Of a stretch of 64,000 nucleotides of DNA, positions 38,917-46,982 are shown piece after piece. Both the position numbers and the translations under genes were made by a program. The first letter of the stretch is position 1. Every line of letters begins with the position of its first letter. The stretch comes from Streptococcus sinensis. GTDB lineage: Bacteria; Bacillota; Bacilli; Lactobacillales; Streptococcaceae. The notes under the pieces are model-generated. The model was not told the origin of the DNA. It saw only the letters and a program-made list of their open reading frames with translations, and ran no database searches. The DNA lies in contig NZ_JPEN01000074.1 of assembly GCF_000767835.1 (NCBI RefSeq), forward strand, positions 1 through 64,000. Reading direction: 5' to 3'.

Positions 38917-39837
38917 ATGACTAACGAATTTATTCATTTTGAAAAAATCAGCCGCCACACATGGCAGAATCTGCATCGCAAAACAAATCCACCGCTCACT
39001 GAAGCAGAGCTCGATTCTATTAAAAGTTTCAATGATAAAATCAGCCTTCAGGACGTGACTGATATTTATCTGCCACTGACAAATTTAATTCAGATTTACA
39101 AGCGTGCCAAGGAAGACCTTGCCTTTTCAAAAGGAATTTTTCTGCAAAAAGAAAGCAAAAAACAGCCCTTTATCATTGGAGTATCCGGTAGTGTCGCCGT
39201 TGGAAAGTCAACCACCAGCCGGCTGCTGCAAATCCTCCTATCGCGGACATTTTCAAATGCATCGGTCGAACTGGTTACAACAGATGGATTTCTCTACCCC
39301 AATCAAACCCTGATTGAAGCAGGAATTTTAAATCGCAAGGGCTTTCCAGAAAGTTACAATATGGAGCTGCTCCTTGATTTCCTAGACACCATCAAAAATG
39401 GTCAGGATTATCAAATCCCTGTTTATTCGCATGAAATTTATGATATTGTCCCAAATGAAAAGCAAGAAATCAAGGCTGCTGACTTTGTTATTGTGGAAGG
39501 AATCAATGTTTTCCAAAATCCACAGAATGAACGGCTGTATATGACCGACTTTTTTGACTTTTCTATCTATGTAGATGCCGAAGTTGACAATATCGAATCT
39601 TGGTATTTGGATCGCTTTAAAAAAATGCTGTCTCTAGCTGAAAACGATCAAACCAACTACTATTATCGCTTCACAACCCAGTCCGATGAAGAAGTTATGG
39701 CTTTCGCGCAAAATATATGGAAAACAATTAATCTCGTCAATCTGCTGGACTACATCGAGCCCACTCGTAACCGAGCTGAGATTATTTTACACAAAGCAGA
39801 AAACCATGAAATTGATGAAATCTATCTAAAAAAATAA
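38917..39837 (+). CDS. coaA: Type I pantothenate kinase
   Basis: 306 residues, normal length for the bacterial type I enzyme. P-loop [15 protein letters not shown] near residue 88 and [10 protein letters not shown] near 195 are diagnostic. It commits pantothenate to coenzyme A. AGGAG lies seven bases before the ATG; it is divergent from the methyltransferase operon. Confidence 0.96.
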   Translation: MTNEFIHFEKISRHTWQNLHRKTNPPLTEAELDSIKSFNDKISLQDVTDIYLPLTNLIQIYKRAKEDLAFSKGIFLQKESKKQPFIIGVSGSVAVGKSTTSRLLQILLSRTFSNASVELVTTDGFLYPNQTLIEAGILNRKGFPESYNMELLLDFLDTIKNGQDYQIPVYSHEIYDIVPNEKQEIKAADFVIVEGINVFQNPQNERLYMTDFFDFSIYVDAEVDNIESWYLDRFKKMLSLAENDQTNYYYRFTTQSDEEVMAFAQNIWKTINLVNLLDYIEPTRNRAEIILHKAENHEIDEIYLKK

Positions 39838-39844
39838 TTTAGGC

Positions 39845-39873
39845 TTGTCAAATCAAAACTTTTCATATATAAT
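39845..39873 (+). promoter_or_regulatory. Promoter of rpsT
   Basis: -35 TTGTCA (39845-39850), 17-base spacer, -10 TATAAT (39868-39873), about 30 bases before the start codon. Confidence 0.8.
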
Positions 39874-39907
39874 TAGATAGTTAGTATTTTCAATGGAGGT
39901 GAATAAC

Positions 39908-40144
39908 TTGGCAAACATTAAGTCAGCTATCAAACGCGCTGAATTGAACGTGAAACAAAACGAAAAAAACTCAGCTCAAAAATCAGCTATGCGTACTGCA
40001 ATTAAAGCATTTGAAGCAAACCCGTCTGAAGAACTTTTCCGTGCTGCTAGCTCAGCTATCGATAAAGCAGAAACTAAAGGTTTGATCCACAAAAACAAAG
40101 CAAGCCGCGACAAAGCACGTCTTTCAGCTAAACTTGCTAAATAA
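39908..40144 (+). CDS. rpsT: 30S ribosomal protein S20 (TTG start)
   Basis: 78 residues beginning (M)[12 protein letters not shown], lysine- and alanine-rich, the full S20 sequence. An ATG at 39893 is in frame, but it sits on the ribosome-binding site GGAGGTG (39895-39901); the TTG at 39908, six bases later, gives the known N-terminus. S20 binds 16S rRNA. It has its own promoter and terminator. Confidence 0.97.
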
Positions 40145-40164
40145 TGCGCCACGCATGCAAAGGG

Positions 40165-40184
40165 AGCTCTGAGGAGCTTTTTTT
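40165..40184 (+). terminator. Terminator of rpsT
   Basis: Arms AGCTC (40165-40169) and GAGCT (40174-40178), then seven Ts. Confidence 0.8.
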
Positions 40185-40212
40185 GTTGCACATTAAACAA
40201 AGGAGACTTCTA

Positions 40213-40725
40213 ATGAAAATTGCTATCATTGGCTACTCGGGTTCAGGAAAATCAACCTTGGCCCAGCATTTAGGATCATACTACCAACTTCCCGTCCTTC
40301 ATCTGGACACGATCCAGTTTAAAGTAAGTTGGCAGGCTCGCAGTCAGGACAAAGTTCGAGCTGATTTAGCAGATTTCCTCCAGCAAAATCAATCCTGGGT
40401 CATTGATGGCAACTACTCTTGGTGTTTTTATGAAAAGCGGATGAAAGAGGCTGACCAAATCATCTTTCTGAACTTTTCTCGCTGGAGCTGCCTCTATCGG
40501 GCTTTCAAACGCTATCTAAAATATCGCAATCAAACTAGAGAAAGCATGGCACCAGGCTGTTCTGAGAAGTTTGACTGGGAATTTATCCGCTGGATCCTTT
40601 GGGATGGCCGGACAAAAAGGACTAAAAATCGCTATCAAAAAGTTCGCCAGACTTTCCCTGAGAAATTCATCGAATTACAGAATCAAGTGCAATTAACAGA
40701 ATATGTAAAAGCTTCACTTAGATAA
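40213..40725 (+). CDS. P-loop kinase, DNA topology modulation (FlaR)-like
   Basis: 170 residues. P-loop [14 protein letters not shown] at the N-terminus, then LHLDTIQF and DGNYSW, as in the adenylate-kinase-like FlaR family. The true substrate is unknown; the topology name comes from old genetics. The frame opens at 40144 but AAGGAG precedes the ATG at 40213. Confidence 0.8.
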   Translation: MKIAIIGYSGSGKSTLAQHLGSYYQLPVLHLDTIQFKVSWQARSQDKVRADLADFLQQNQSWVIDGNYSWCFYEKRMKEADQIIFLNFSRWSCLYRAFKRYLKYRNQTRESMAPGCSEKFDWEFIRWILWDGRTKRTKNRYQKVRQTFPEKFIELQNQVQLTEYVKASLR

Positions 40726-40745
40726 GATCCAAGTGAAGCCTTTTC

Positions 40746-41474
40746 TTATTCTTCCTTTACAAAGATGAATTCTTTGTCATCCGATAGGTCAGCTCGAAAG
40801 GCAAAACCTGCAAAAGAGAGCTGTTTGATTTGCTCAAGTTTATCGACCTGCGCTTCCATCAAAGCAGTCAGAAACTGCCCACGCGCCTTTTTGGAAATGG
40901 TAGAATGACTTTTGAGTTTGCCAGCCTTTTCCTCTAAGAATTTAAAACGAAGCATTTTATCTCTGACTGATTTATCAAAAACTTCCTCAAATTCACTAGA
41001 CAGCAAAGAAAGCAGCATATCTTCATCCGCTACTGCTTTTGTATAATCGTCCTGCCAAAATTTTTTCAGCGTTTGACCATTGGGCTTCAGCCCCACCAAA
41101 AAGTCCAGCCGATGAGGGGCAATCGGACTAAGGGCAGGAATGACCCCATATAGACTAGAAGTTAAAAGCAAATGCTCTTGAATATAGGATTTCTCCTCTT
41201 GTGTCCAATCTTTTCGCTTGATATTGCGATACATGAGCCCGTCAAATAAAAGCAAGGCTGGGTAAGTCTCCGCTTCATTCTTGCTCAAATTGTGAATTCT
41301 CTGATATTCTATTTCAGCCATTTGCGGACTGATTTTGTATAATTTTTCCAGCTCCTTGGCTGAGAATTGCAACAACTCTTCTATTATAGCTTGGCTTTTT
41401 AGCATCAACTGGGAGTGACCCAGCGAGCTCTGCTTTTCATTCATTTCTTTAGCAGTTGGGATTAAAATCTTCAT
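40746..41474 (-). CDS. yaaA: Peroxide stress protein YaaA family (DUF328)
   Basis: 242 residues beginning MKILIPTAKEM, with LFDGLMYRNI and KPNGQTLKKFW as in the YaaA family, which lowers free iron and DNA damage during peroxide stress. An upstream in-frame ATG at 41510 lacks a ribosome site; AAAGAG precedes the ATG at 41474. This gene faces the plus-strand neighbours on both sides. Confidence 0.85.
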   Translation of the reverse strand: MKILIPTAKEMNEKQSSLGHSQLMLKSQAIIEELLQFSAKELEKLYKISPQMAEIEYQRIHNLSKNEAETYPALLLFDGLMYRNIKRKDWTQEEKSYIQEHLLLTSSLYGVIPALSPIAPHRLDFLVGLKPNGQTLKKFWQDDYTKAVADEDMLLSLLSSEFEEVFDKSVRDKMLRFKFLEEKAGKLKSHSTISKKARGQFLTALMEAQVDKLEQIKQLSFAGFAFRADLSDDKEFIFVKEE

Positions 41475-41565
41475 ACTTACTCTTTCTAACGTTGGACTGC
41501 GAGTCTGCATTCCTACTTTACTTTATTAATGATTATAGCAGATTTTATCAAACATGGATTTATTC

Positions 41566-41594
41566 TTGACTTTATTTTTTAAAAATGATATTAT
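41566..41594 (+). promoter_or_regulatory. Promoter of the DUF1836-hemolysin III pair
   Basis: -35 TTGACT (41566-41571), 17-base spacer, -10 TATTAT (41589-41594), about 37 bases before the start. Confidence 0.7.
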
Positions 41595-41630
41595 CTAGTT
41601 ATCAAGACTAGATATAAGAGAGATTGAAAT

Positions 41631-42092
41631 TTGGAAACAACAATTCTTTTTCCAAGATGGGATGAATTGCCTGATCTTGATCTATATTTGGACCAAGTCC
41701 TGCTCTATGTCAATAATGTCTGCAAGCCTGCTTTCACCGCTTCGGATAAGGGACTGACCGCATCAATGATCAATAACTATGTTAAACATGCCTATCTTGA
41801 TAAACCCTTAAAGAAAAAATACAATCGCCAACAAGTTGCCCGTTTGATTGCCATTACAAGCTTAAAAACTGTTTTTTCTATTCAGGATATTGCAACTACT
41901 TTGGATATGCTGAATGCCCAAACCCAGTCTGAAAAGCTTTACAATGACTTTGTAGATTACATGAATGGACAGAAACTTGAAGTGACGCCAATCATTGCCA
42001 GTGCCTGTCAGACCGTCAAGCTCTACCAGCAAACCCTAGCCTTTATCCAAGTGCCCAAAAAGGAGGAAAATAACGATGAACTACGCGCTTAA
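41631..42092 (+). CDS. DUF1836 family protein (TTG start)
   Basis: 153 residues, start codon TTG after GAGAGA. It contains a MerR-like helix-turn-helix region (KKKYNRQQVARLIAITSLKTVFSIQDI, about 63-90) typical of DUF1836, so DNA binding is possible. Function unknown. It overlaps the hemolysin III gene by 17 bases. Confidence 0.75.
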   Translation: METTILFPRWDELPDLDLYLDQVLLYVNNVCKPAFTASDKGLTASMINNYVKHAYLDKPLKKKYNRQQVARLIAITSLKTVFSIQDIATTLDMLNAQTQSEKLYNDFVDYMNGQKLEVTPIIASACQTVKLYQQTLAFIQVPKKEENNDELRA

Positions 42093-42723
42093 ACTCAGTA
42101 AAAAGCTCTCTTTTGGAGAGGAAATTGCCAATGCTGTTACCCATGCCGTCGGAGCTGTTTTGATGCTGATTCTCCTTCCGATTTCTGCCGTTTACAGCTA
42201 TGAAGGGCATGGCCTAGTCTCTGCTATCGGTACTTCGATCTTTGTCATCAGCCTTTTCCTCATGTTTCTCTCCTCCACTATTTACCACTCCATGTCCTAT
42301 GGCTCGACCCACAAATATATCCTGCGGATTATCGATCACTCCATGATCTACATTGCCATCGCGGGCAGCTATACTCCCGTCGTCCTTTCACTCATGAATG
42401 ACTGGCGGGGCTATCTGATTATCGCGATTCAGTGGGGCACGACTATCTTCGGCATTCTCTACAAAATCTTTGCCAAGAAGGTCAATGAGAAATTCAGCCT
42501 GGCCCTTTATCTGATTATGGGTTGGCTGGTGATCTTTATCATCCCGCAAATTATCGGACAAACTGGACCAGTGTTTTGGGGACTGATGCTAGCAGGCGGT
42601 CTTTGTTACACAGTCGGCGCTGGTTTTTATGCTAAAAAGAAGCCCTACTTCCACATGATTTGGCATCTCTTCATCCTAGCTGCTTCTGCTCTCCAGTACT
42701 TGGCTATTGTTTATTTCATGTAG
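42076..42723 (+). CDS. Hemolysin III / PAQR-type membrane protein
   Basis: 215 residues, seven membrane segments. The metal-binding histidines of the family are seen in STIYHSMSYG, RIIDHSMIYIAIAGSYTP and the C-terminal HMIWHLFILAAS. Bacterial members are called hemolysin III, but most are probably membrane-homeostasis proteins. AAGGAGG precedes the ATG inside the upstream gene. Confidence 0.88.
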   Translation: MNYALKLSKKLSFGEEIANAVTHAVGAVLMLILLPISAVYSYEGHGLVSAIGTSIFVISLFLMFLSSTIYHSMSYGSTHKYILRIIDHSMIYIAIAGSYTPVVLSLMNDWRGYLIIAIQWGTTIFGILYKIFAKKVNEKFSLALYLIMGWLVIFIIPQIIGQTGPVFWGLMLAGGLCYTVGAGFYAKKKPYFHMIWHLFILAASALQYLAIVYFM

Positions 42724-42796
42724 AAAGCTGCCAACAAGATAGTCTGACACTCAGCAGTCTAAAAGTAATCTGAGTTCACACTTCTTATAGGTAAAT

Positions 42797-42827
42797 AAAA
42801 AGACGGTTCAAAAATAACCGTCTTTTT
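42797..42827. terminator. Bidirectional terminator between hemolysin III and the LPXTG gene
   Basis: Perfect 11-base arms AAAAGACGGTT (42797-42807) and AACCGTCTTTT (42816-42826) around an eight-base loop; T runs on both strands. Confidence 0.85.
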
Positions 42828-42910
42828 AAATGTATTATTATCAAATAAGTCCTTATAAGACTATAAACAGATTTTATTTATCTATAATAACCATTTCAAA
42901 ACTTTAGATA

Positions 42911-43759
42911 TTAGTGACGTTCGTGTCTTCCTTTATAACGTTTCTTAGTTAAACCTAAACTAGAAAGGAGTCCTACGCCTAGGAACCCTAGGCTAGAAAC
43001 AGCTTCACCAGTATTTGGGAGTTTGTCTTTAGTCTCTTCTTTTTTGTCTTCGGTCGCTTTAGGCTTCACAGTTTCAGACTTCTTGCTTTGGTCTGGAGCT
43101 TTGCTGTTGTCAGCAGGTTTTTCACCTTCTGGCTGTTTTGCGGTGCCTTTATCCGCAGGTTTTTGGTTATCTGCTGGATTTTCGGCCTTGCCGTCACCTT
43201 TGCCGTTGTCGTCAGGTTTAGCTTGTCCACCCTTATTATCGTCGCCAGGTTGTGGCGCTGGTTTAGGGGCAGGCTGTGGTTCTGGCTCTGGCTTTAGTTG
43301 CGGAGTTGGGTCTGGCGTAGGATCCGGTTTTAGATCCGGAGTTGGAGTTGGATCCGGTTTTGGAGTTGGATAAAACTTCTCATAAAAGAAAGAAACCCCT
43401 GCATCTGGTTCCACCAACTTATTTGTATCAACAACAAATTCGTTGGCGTAGACTCTCTGGTCCACTCCATCAACGATGTAGTAGCCAGAATACTTATAAC
43501 CCGGAACTTCTACAGGTCTATAAGTATAGACTCCTGCCGGGAGGTTTTCATGCTCTTCTGGAGGAACAATAGCTAGGCGGCTATGCTCATCCAGATGGTT
43601 AATTCCAACAGAGTAAGTTTGCTTCGCTGGAGTAACCGTTTCAACCGCTGAGACATTATCCCCAGCAACATCATCAGCAGTAACTGTTGCTGCTGAAGTA
43701 GTAGCCGCTAAAACAGCTACAGACAGTAGGGTGATTCCATATTTTGCAACTTTTTTCAT
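42911..43759 (-). CDS. LPXTG cell-wall surface protein, unknown function (switch-controlled)
   Basis: 282 residues. Signal peptide 1 to about 31 (MKKVAKYGITLLSVAVLAAT then ATVTADD), a 90-residue domain with several Tyr/Gly/Val-rich beta stretches (about 45-135), a Pro/Asp/Thr/Lys-rich wall-spanning part of PDPTP and KPEPEPQP repeats, an Asp/Lys/Gly/Ala-rich part, then LPNTG, a hydrophobic segment and KKRYKGRHERH. Sortase A should anchor it. I do not recognise the N-terminal domain. GGAGG fixes the ATG at 43759. No promoter is seen in the 80 bases before it; expression seems to depend on the invertible segment upstream. Confidence 0.88.
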   Translation of the reverse strand: MKKVAKYGITLLSVAVLAATTSAATVTADDVAGDNVSAVETVTPAKQTYSVGINHLDEHSRLAIVPPEEHENLPAGVYTYRPVEVPGYKYSGYYIVDGVDQRVYANEFVVDTNKLVEPDAGVSFFYEKFYPTPKPDPTPTPDLKPDPTPDPTPQLKPEPEPQPAPKPAPQPGDDNKGGQAKPDDNGKGDGKAENPADNQKPADKGTAKQPEGEKPADNSKAPDQSKKSETVKPKATEDKKEETKDKLPNTGEAVSSLGFLGVGLLSSLGLTKKRYKGRHERH

Positions 43760-43839
43760 TTGTTTTTCCTCCGTTTTTTGTTTTTGAAAGTCTAAACTTT
43801 TTCTCCCCAAATAACCTCTGCTACAAAGCATTTGGTAGA

Positions 43840-43865
43840 TTCTAATGGACGAACGTCAAATAGAA
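43840..43865 (+). repeat. Left recombination site of the invertible segment
   Basis: 26 bp, itself an imperfect palindrome: TTCTA-N3-GACG-AA-CGTC-N3-TAGAA, with central dinucleotide AA at 43852-43853. Length, dyad and two-base centre fit the crossover sites (hix/gix type) of serine invertases. Confidence 0.7.
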
Positions 43866-43954
43866 CGCTTAAAAACAAAAAATGCTAGCTTCAAAAAAGG
43901 CACAAAACCTTATGAAACCAGCATTCAGAAAATGAATTTTTCAATCTTTGAGAA
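43866..43954. other. Predicted invertible segment (89 bp)
   Basis: Bounded by two related 26-bp sites in opposite orientation (19 of 26 bases equal), 47 bases from a serine recombinase gene. It contains a terminator active only toward the surface gene as drawn. Inversion is inferred; only one orientation is present in this sequence. Confidence 0.65.
43871..43925 (-). terminator. Terminator inside the invertible segment, pointing at the LPXTG gene
   Basis: Imperfect hairpin 43881-43925 (outer arms AATGCT and AGCATT, inner arms TAAGG and CCTTT), followed on the minus strand by TTTTTTGTTTTTAAG. On the plus strand the same hairpin is followed by CAGAAAATG, with no T run. It is therefore directional and would stop working after inversion. 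It could also serve as the terminator of the recombinase gene. Confidence 0.7.
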
Positions 43955-43980
43955 TTCTAACAAACGTTCGTCTGCTAGAA
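43955..43980 (-). repeat. Right recombination site of the invertible segment
   Basis: 26 bp. Read on the minus strand it is TTCTA-N3-GACGAACGT-N4-TAGAA with centre AA; on the plus strand the centre is TT (43967-43968). It is thus inverted relative to the left site. Confidence 0.7.
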
Positions 43981-43995
43981 TGTTTTGACAGTCTT

Positions 43996-44023
43996 ATTCT
44001 ACCATTTTATCTCATAAATGCAA
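43996..44023 (-). promoter_or_regulatory. Promoter outside the invertible segment, reading toward the LPXTG gene
   Basis: Minus strand: -35 TTGCAT (44018-44023), 16-base spacer, -10 TAGAAT (43996-44001). Predicted start near 43989, just before the right site; the transcript would run through the invertible segment to the surface gene. Confidence 0.6.
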
Positions 44024-44027
44024 GCAC

Positions 44028-44672
44028 TTAGAGGGTATTTTTTGATTTTGTTTTTATGTTATTGCGCTTTAAGATATTATAAAGGGTGGCCGTGGATATG
44101 TTGGAAGTTTGAGAAATCTCTTTAGCCGTTAGATTTGACTGTTGATATAGCTGGATAACTTCTTTTTCCTTCGTTTTAGAAATTCCTTTATTGCCCAATT
44201 TAACACCTCGTTCCTTAGCTTTACGTAAACCGTCTTTGGTTCTGGAGCGTATAGCTTCTAGTTCCATCTCCGCGACGTATCCTAGAATAACAAGCAGTAA
44301 TTTGCCAGTTAGCGAGTCTGTCGCAATATTTTCTTTCAGGCTGATTAATTGAATATCATGAATAGTTAGGTCGTCCAATATATTTACTAGAGTAAACATT
44401 TTTCTAGTTAGTCTATCCAACTTGTAAACGACTAACGAGACCTGTTTGTTGATTTGCTTAAATTCTTTAGCCAGTTTCAATGCTTTAAGTAACTGAACCC
44501 TGTTATCTTGAGATCCTGAATCTTTTTCGATAAAAAGTATATCACAAGACTTCAGAGCTTCTTTCTGAACTTCTAGGCCTAACTCTTGGCGGTTGTCTGT
44601 GGAGCTGACACGAGCATAGCCGATTTTGATTTCCCGTAGATCCTTGAATTTATTGATGTAGTATTTGGTCAC
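44028..44672 (-). CDS. Serine recombinase, Hin/Pin-type DNA invertase
   Basis: 214 residues. The resolvase/invertase catalytic domain has IGYARVSSTDNRQ with nucleophile Ser23 (Hin Ser10) and the arginine motif YKLDRLTRK near residue 89. The long E-helix region AEMELEAIRSRTKDGL follows, then a C-terminal helix-turn-helix (AKEISQTSNISTATLYNIL) for site binding. Size is that of invertases/resolvases, not the large integrases. Start GTG, with AAGGAG seven bases before. A possible promoter (TTGTTA, 18 bases, TACAAT) lies upstream. The adjacent inverted dyad sites suggest it flips 43866-43954. Confidence 0.9.
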   Translation of the reverse strand: MTKYYINKFKDLREIKIGYARVSSTDNRQELGLEVQKEALKSCDILFIEKDSGSQDNRVQLLKALKLAKEFKQINKQVSLVVYKLDRLTRKMFTLVNILDDLTIHDIQLISLKENIATDSLTGKLLLVILGYVAEMELEAIRSRTKDGLRKAKERGVKLGNKGISKTKEKEVIQLYQQSNLTAKEISQTSNISTATLYNILKRNNIKTKSKNTL

Positions 44673-44802
44673 GATTATCTCCTTGTTTAACTTAGCCTTG
44701 CCATTGTAGCAGAGGTAGGTTCAGTTTAACAAGAATTCTAGGGGAAAGAAAAAGTACAAATAAGAGTTTGATTTACTATTTTTTTAGAGATTTGTCAATA
44801 AT

Positions 44803-45216
44803 TTATAGGACATTTTTTCGGTTGATTTGGATATTATTTCTCTTTAGAATACTGTAAATGGTGGCAGTAGAAATATTGAGGCGACTGGCAATCTTTCGCA
44901 CAGATAATTCTTTTTGCAGGTATTCCTTGATTATTTGTTTTTCTTTGGTTCGAGATAGTCCCTTGTTGCCGAGTTTCACACCTTTTTCTTTAGCTTTGCG
45001 AAGTCCGTCTTTTGTGCGGTCTGAAATAGCCTGAAGTTCCCATTCCGCCACATATCCCAGCATTAAGCAAAAGAATTTACCAGTTAAAGAATCTGTCTCA
45101 ATATTTTCATGAAGAGATTGAAGGCGAATACCATGATTGTTTAAATCTTCAATAATAGCGGAGAGGTGAAATATCTTTCTGGTAAAGACGCTAATCTTTG
45201 TATCATCATAAAAGGC
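44803..45216 (-). pseudogene. Truncated second serine invertase (catalytic N-terminus missing)
   Basis: The frame is open from an in-frame stop at 45217-45219 to 44803. It aligns with the intact recombinase only from about FTRKIF onward and shares HENIETDSLTGKF, LGYVAEWELQAI, RTKDGLRKAKEKGVKLGNKG and the helix-turn-helix ISTATIYSILKRNNI. The nucleophile serine and the first 75 or so residues are absent. From the Met at 45063 an 86-residue helix-turn-helix fragment could still be made. It looks like an old duplicate truncated exactly where the hairpin at 45212-45259 begins. Confidence 0.8.
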
Positions 45217-45259
45217 CTAGAAACACGTTTTTTAGAAACGTTCTTCTAAGCCTTTTTGA
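45212..45259. terminator. Hairpin/terminator after the ABC permease gene
   Basis: Arms AAAGGCCTAGAA and TTCTAAGCCTTTTT (one mismatch) with an inner repeat of ACGTTT. It terminates the ABC exporter operon on the minus strand, though its T run is stronger on the plus strand. It contains AAACGTTCTTCT, close to the core of the right recombination site. Confidence 0.6.
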
Positions 45260-45344
45260 GATAGTTATTTGAAATATGCCTTTACTCAGAATGTGTTTTG
45301 CCAGACCTCATATTTCTGATATTTTCTAAGCATCTCAGTACTTT

Positions 45345-46982
45345 TTAATAAAAACTGGCGATTTCCTTATCGAGTCGCCTCATGTAGTCTCGATAGGTCA
45401 GATAAGATATGAGGCCGGAAACAAGAATCAATACCGCCGAAAGGAAATAAAGGACTGTGAGAGGTAGGAAGTAGGAAATCATATAGAAAAGCCCTATCAC
45501 AATGATAATTCCAAAAGTAAATAAGAGAGCCAACAGGGTTTTCCCCATACTGTTATCCCGATTCATCAGCTCGTTGACATTGGACCAGTTGGTCACCAAG
45601 TGTTTATAGTCTCGATGATAGCCCCAAGCACTCCATGCTAGACTAGCCATAAACCAAGTCAGCAGCATACCAAGAAATGTCACCAAATGGATATGAAATA
45701 GAAGACTGGTCACAAAAAGGAGAATCACTGGCAAAATGGATTGAATCGCAAAAAGATACCAGAATTTGAGACGAATATATTTTCTCAAATCAAAAGGCAA
45801 AACCTTCAGATAATCAAAATTTTCCCTCTCTAAGGATAAACCGATAGAGGTCAGATTATTCCCCCCTGAATTGAGCGTAGCGATAAACATAGATAGAAAG
45901 ATAAGCGGGAGCAAATACCGTGGAATCAGAAAGGGACTAATATCCAAGCCTGCATTGATTGTCCCCATGACCATACTAAAAATAATGATATAGGGAATCA
46001 GTGCCGACATAAAGAGGGCCTGTAAAACGACTGAACCTTCACTCAGCAGCCGAAGATGATAGCGCCACACAAATTTCTTGAAATTTTTAGCCTCATCCAT
46101 ATTGATATCATGCACGCGCTCACGTTTTCCTCCTGCTGCACCCGTCATCAAAGCCGCTTCATAAAATTCCGGTATCACCTTGAACTTGACCAGTAAAAAG
46201 AGAAAGGCTGCTACGACGAGCCAAGCTAGAATTCCTAAAACCGCAGTCAAGCTGAAAGGATTAATAATAAAATCGTAAAAGGCTACAACTGGCGGGAAAT
46301 AAGGTGTGGCCATTGTGTTGCTTGCGATGCTACGGCTATTCATCTGATTGATAAAGATATAAAGTCCTACCGAACCTAGGGAAACAAGCCCTAGAATCAC
46401 ATTGGATAGGATGGTTTTATACTTTCTAAAGAAGGCTGTCTTGGTGATAAAATGCACCAAAATCAAAATGACAAAGGTCAAAACCGAACTTAAAATCACA
46501 ATCGAAATCAAGGCCATAGGAAGACCGACTAAAGGATTTCCACCTTGAAGACCTAGAACAATGAAATAGCTATACATGGGCAGAATCGCAATCAAGAGGG
46601 TCAGAACAACAGAGATGCTCTTTCCTACGATGATTTCTGATTCACTAAAGGCATAAGGCCGATAGGACTGCAAATCCTTGCTTTCATAAAAGACATTATA
46701 GAAAACGAGGAAACCCTGCGACATGGAAAACATGGCAAATATGGAAACCATATTAGCAAAAAGGCCCGGATTTCCTACCATGCGATTGAAAGCACTCATG
46801 ATACCAAAGATGAATAGGTAGACCAGACCCAAAATCAGGTACATCCGAATAGCCTGCAGGGAAACATTGACCTTGACCGAGGGATTCTTTGCCTGCTTCT
46901 TGCGGTATTGTTGCAGCTGAGAAGTTTGGATAGCATAGAGGATATTGATATCAACTAATTTTTTAATCACTTTAAGGCGCAT
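45345..46982 (-). CDS. ABC exporter permease (ABC-2/EcsB-like)
   Basis: 545 residues with about twelve membrane segments in two groups and a cytoplasmic stretch (around 295-310, RERVHDINMDEAKNFKKF). No substrate-binding motif. It overlaps the ATPase gene by 11 bases, so the two form one transporter. Substrate unknown; related pairs act in export or membrane-stress responses. Confidence 0.82.
   Translation of the reverse strand: MRLKVIKKLVDINILYAIQTSQLQQYRKKQAKNPSVKVNVSLQAIRMYLILGLVYLFIFGIMSAFNRMVGNPGLFANMVSIFAMFSMSQGFLVFYNVFYESKDLQSYRPYAFSESEIIVGKSISVVLTLLIAILPMYSYFIVLGLQGGNPLVGLPMALISIVILSSVLTFVILILVHFITKTAFFRKYKTILSNVILGLVSLGSVGLYIFINQMNSRSIASNTMATPYFPPVVAFYDFIINPFSLTAVLGILAWLVVAAFLFLLVKFKVIPEFYEAALMTGAAGGKRERVHDINMDEAKNFKKFVWRYHLRLLSEGSVVLQALFMSALIPYIIIFSMVMGTINAGLDISPFLIPRYLLPLIFLSMFIATLNSGGNNLTSIGLSLERENFDYLKVLPFDLRKYIRLKFWYLFAIQSILPVILLFVTSLLFHIHLVTFLGMLLTWFMASLAWSAWGYHRDYKHLVTNWSNVNELMNRDNSMGKTLLALLFTFGIIIVIGLFYMISYFLPLTVLYFLSAVLILVSGLISYLTYRDYMRRLDKEIASFY

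Noticed and set aside
42911-43400. Long plus-strand frames opposite the LPXTG gene, rich in Gly/Ser/Leu
   Set aside because: They mirror the proline-rich repeats of the real gene; the LPXTG protein has signal peptide, anchor and ribosome site.
43984-43989. Plus-strand TTGACA suggesting a promoter reading into the recombinase antisense
   Set aside because: No convincing -10 at the right spacing.
45212-45259. Third crossover site for the invertase
   Set aside because: Only the 12-base core resembles the sites; the TTCTA and TAGAA flanks are in the wrong order, so it is not a full 26-bp site. Kept only as a possible relic.
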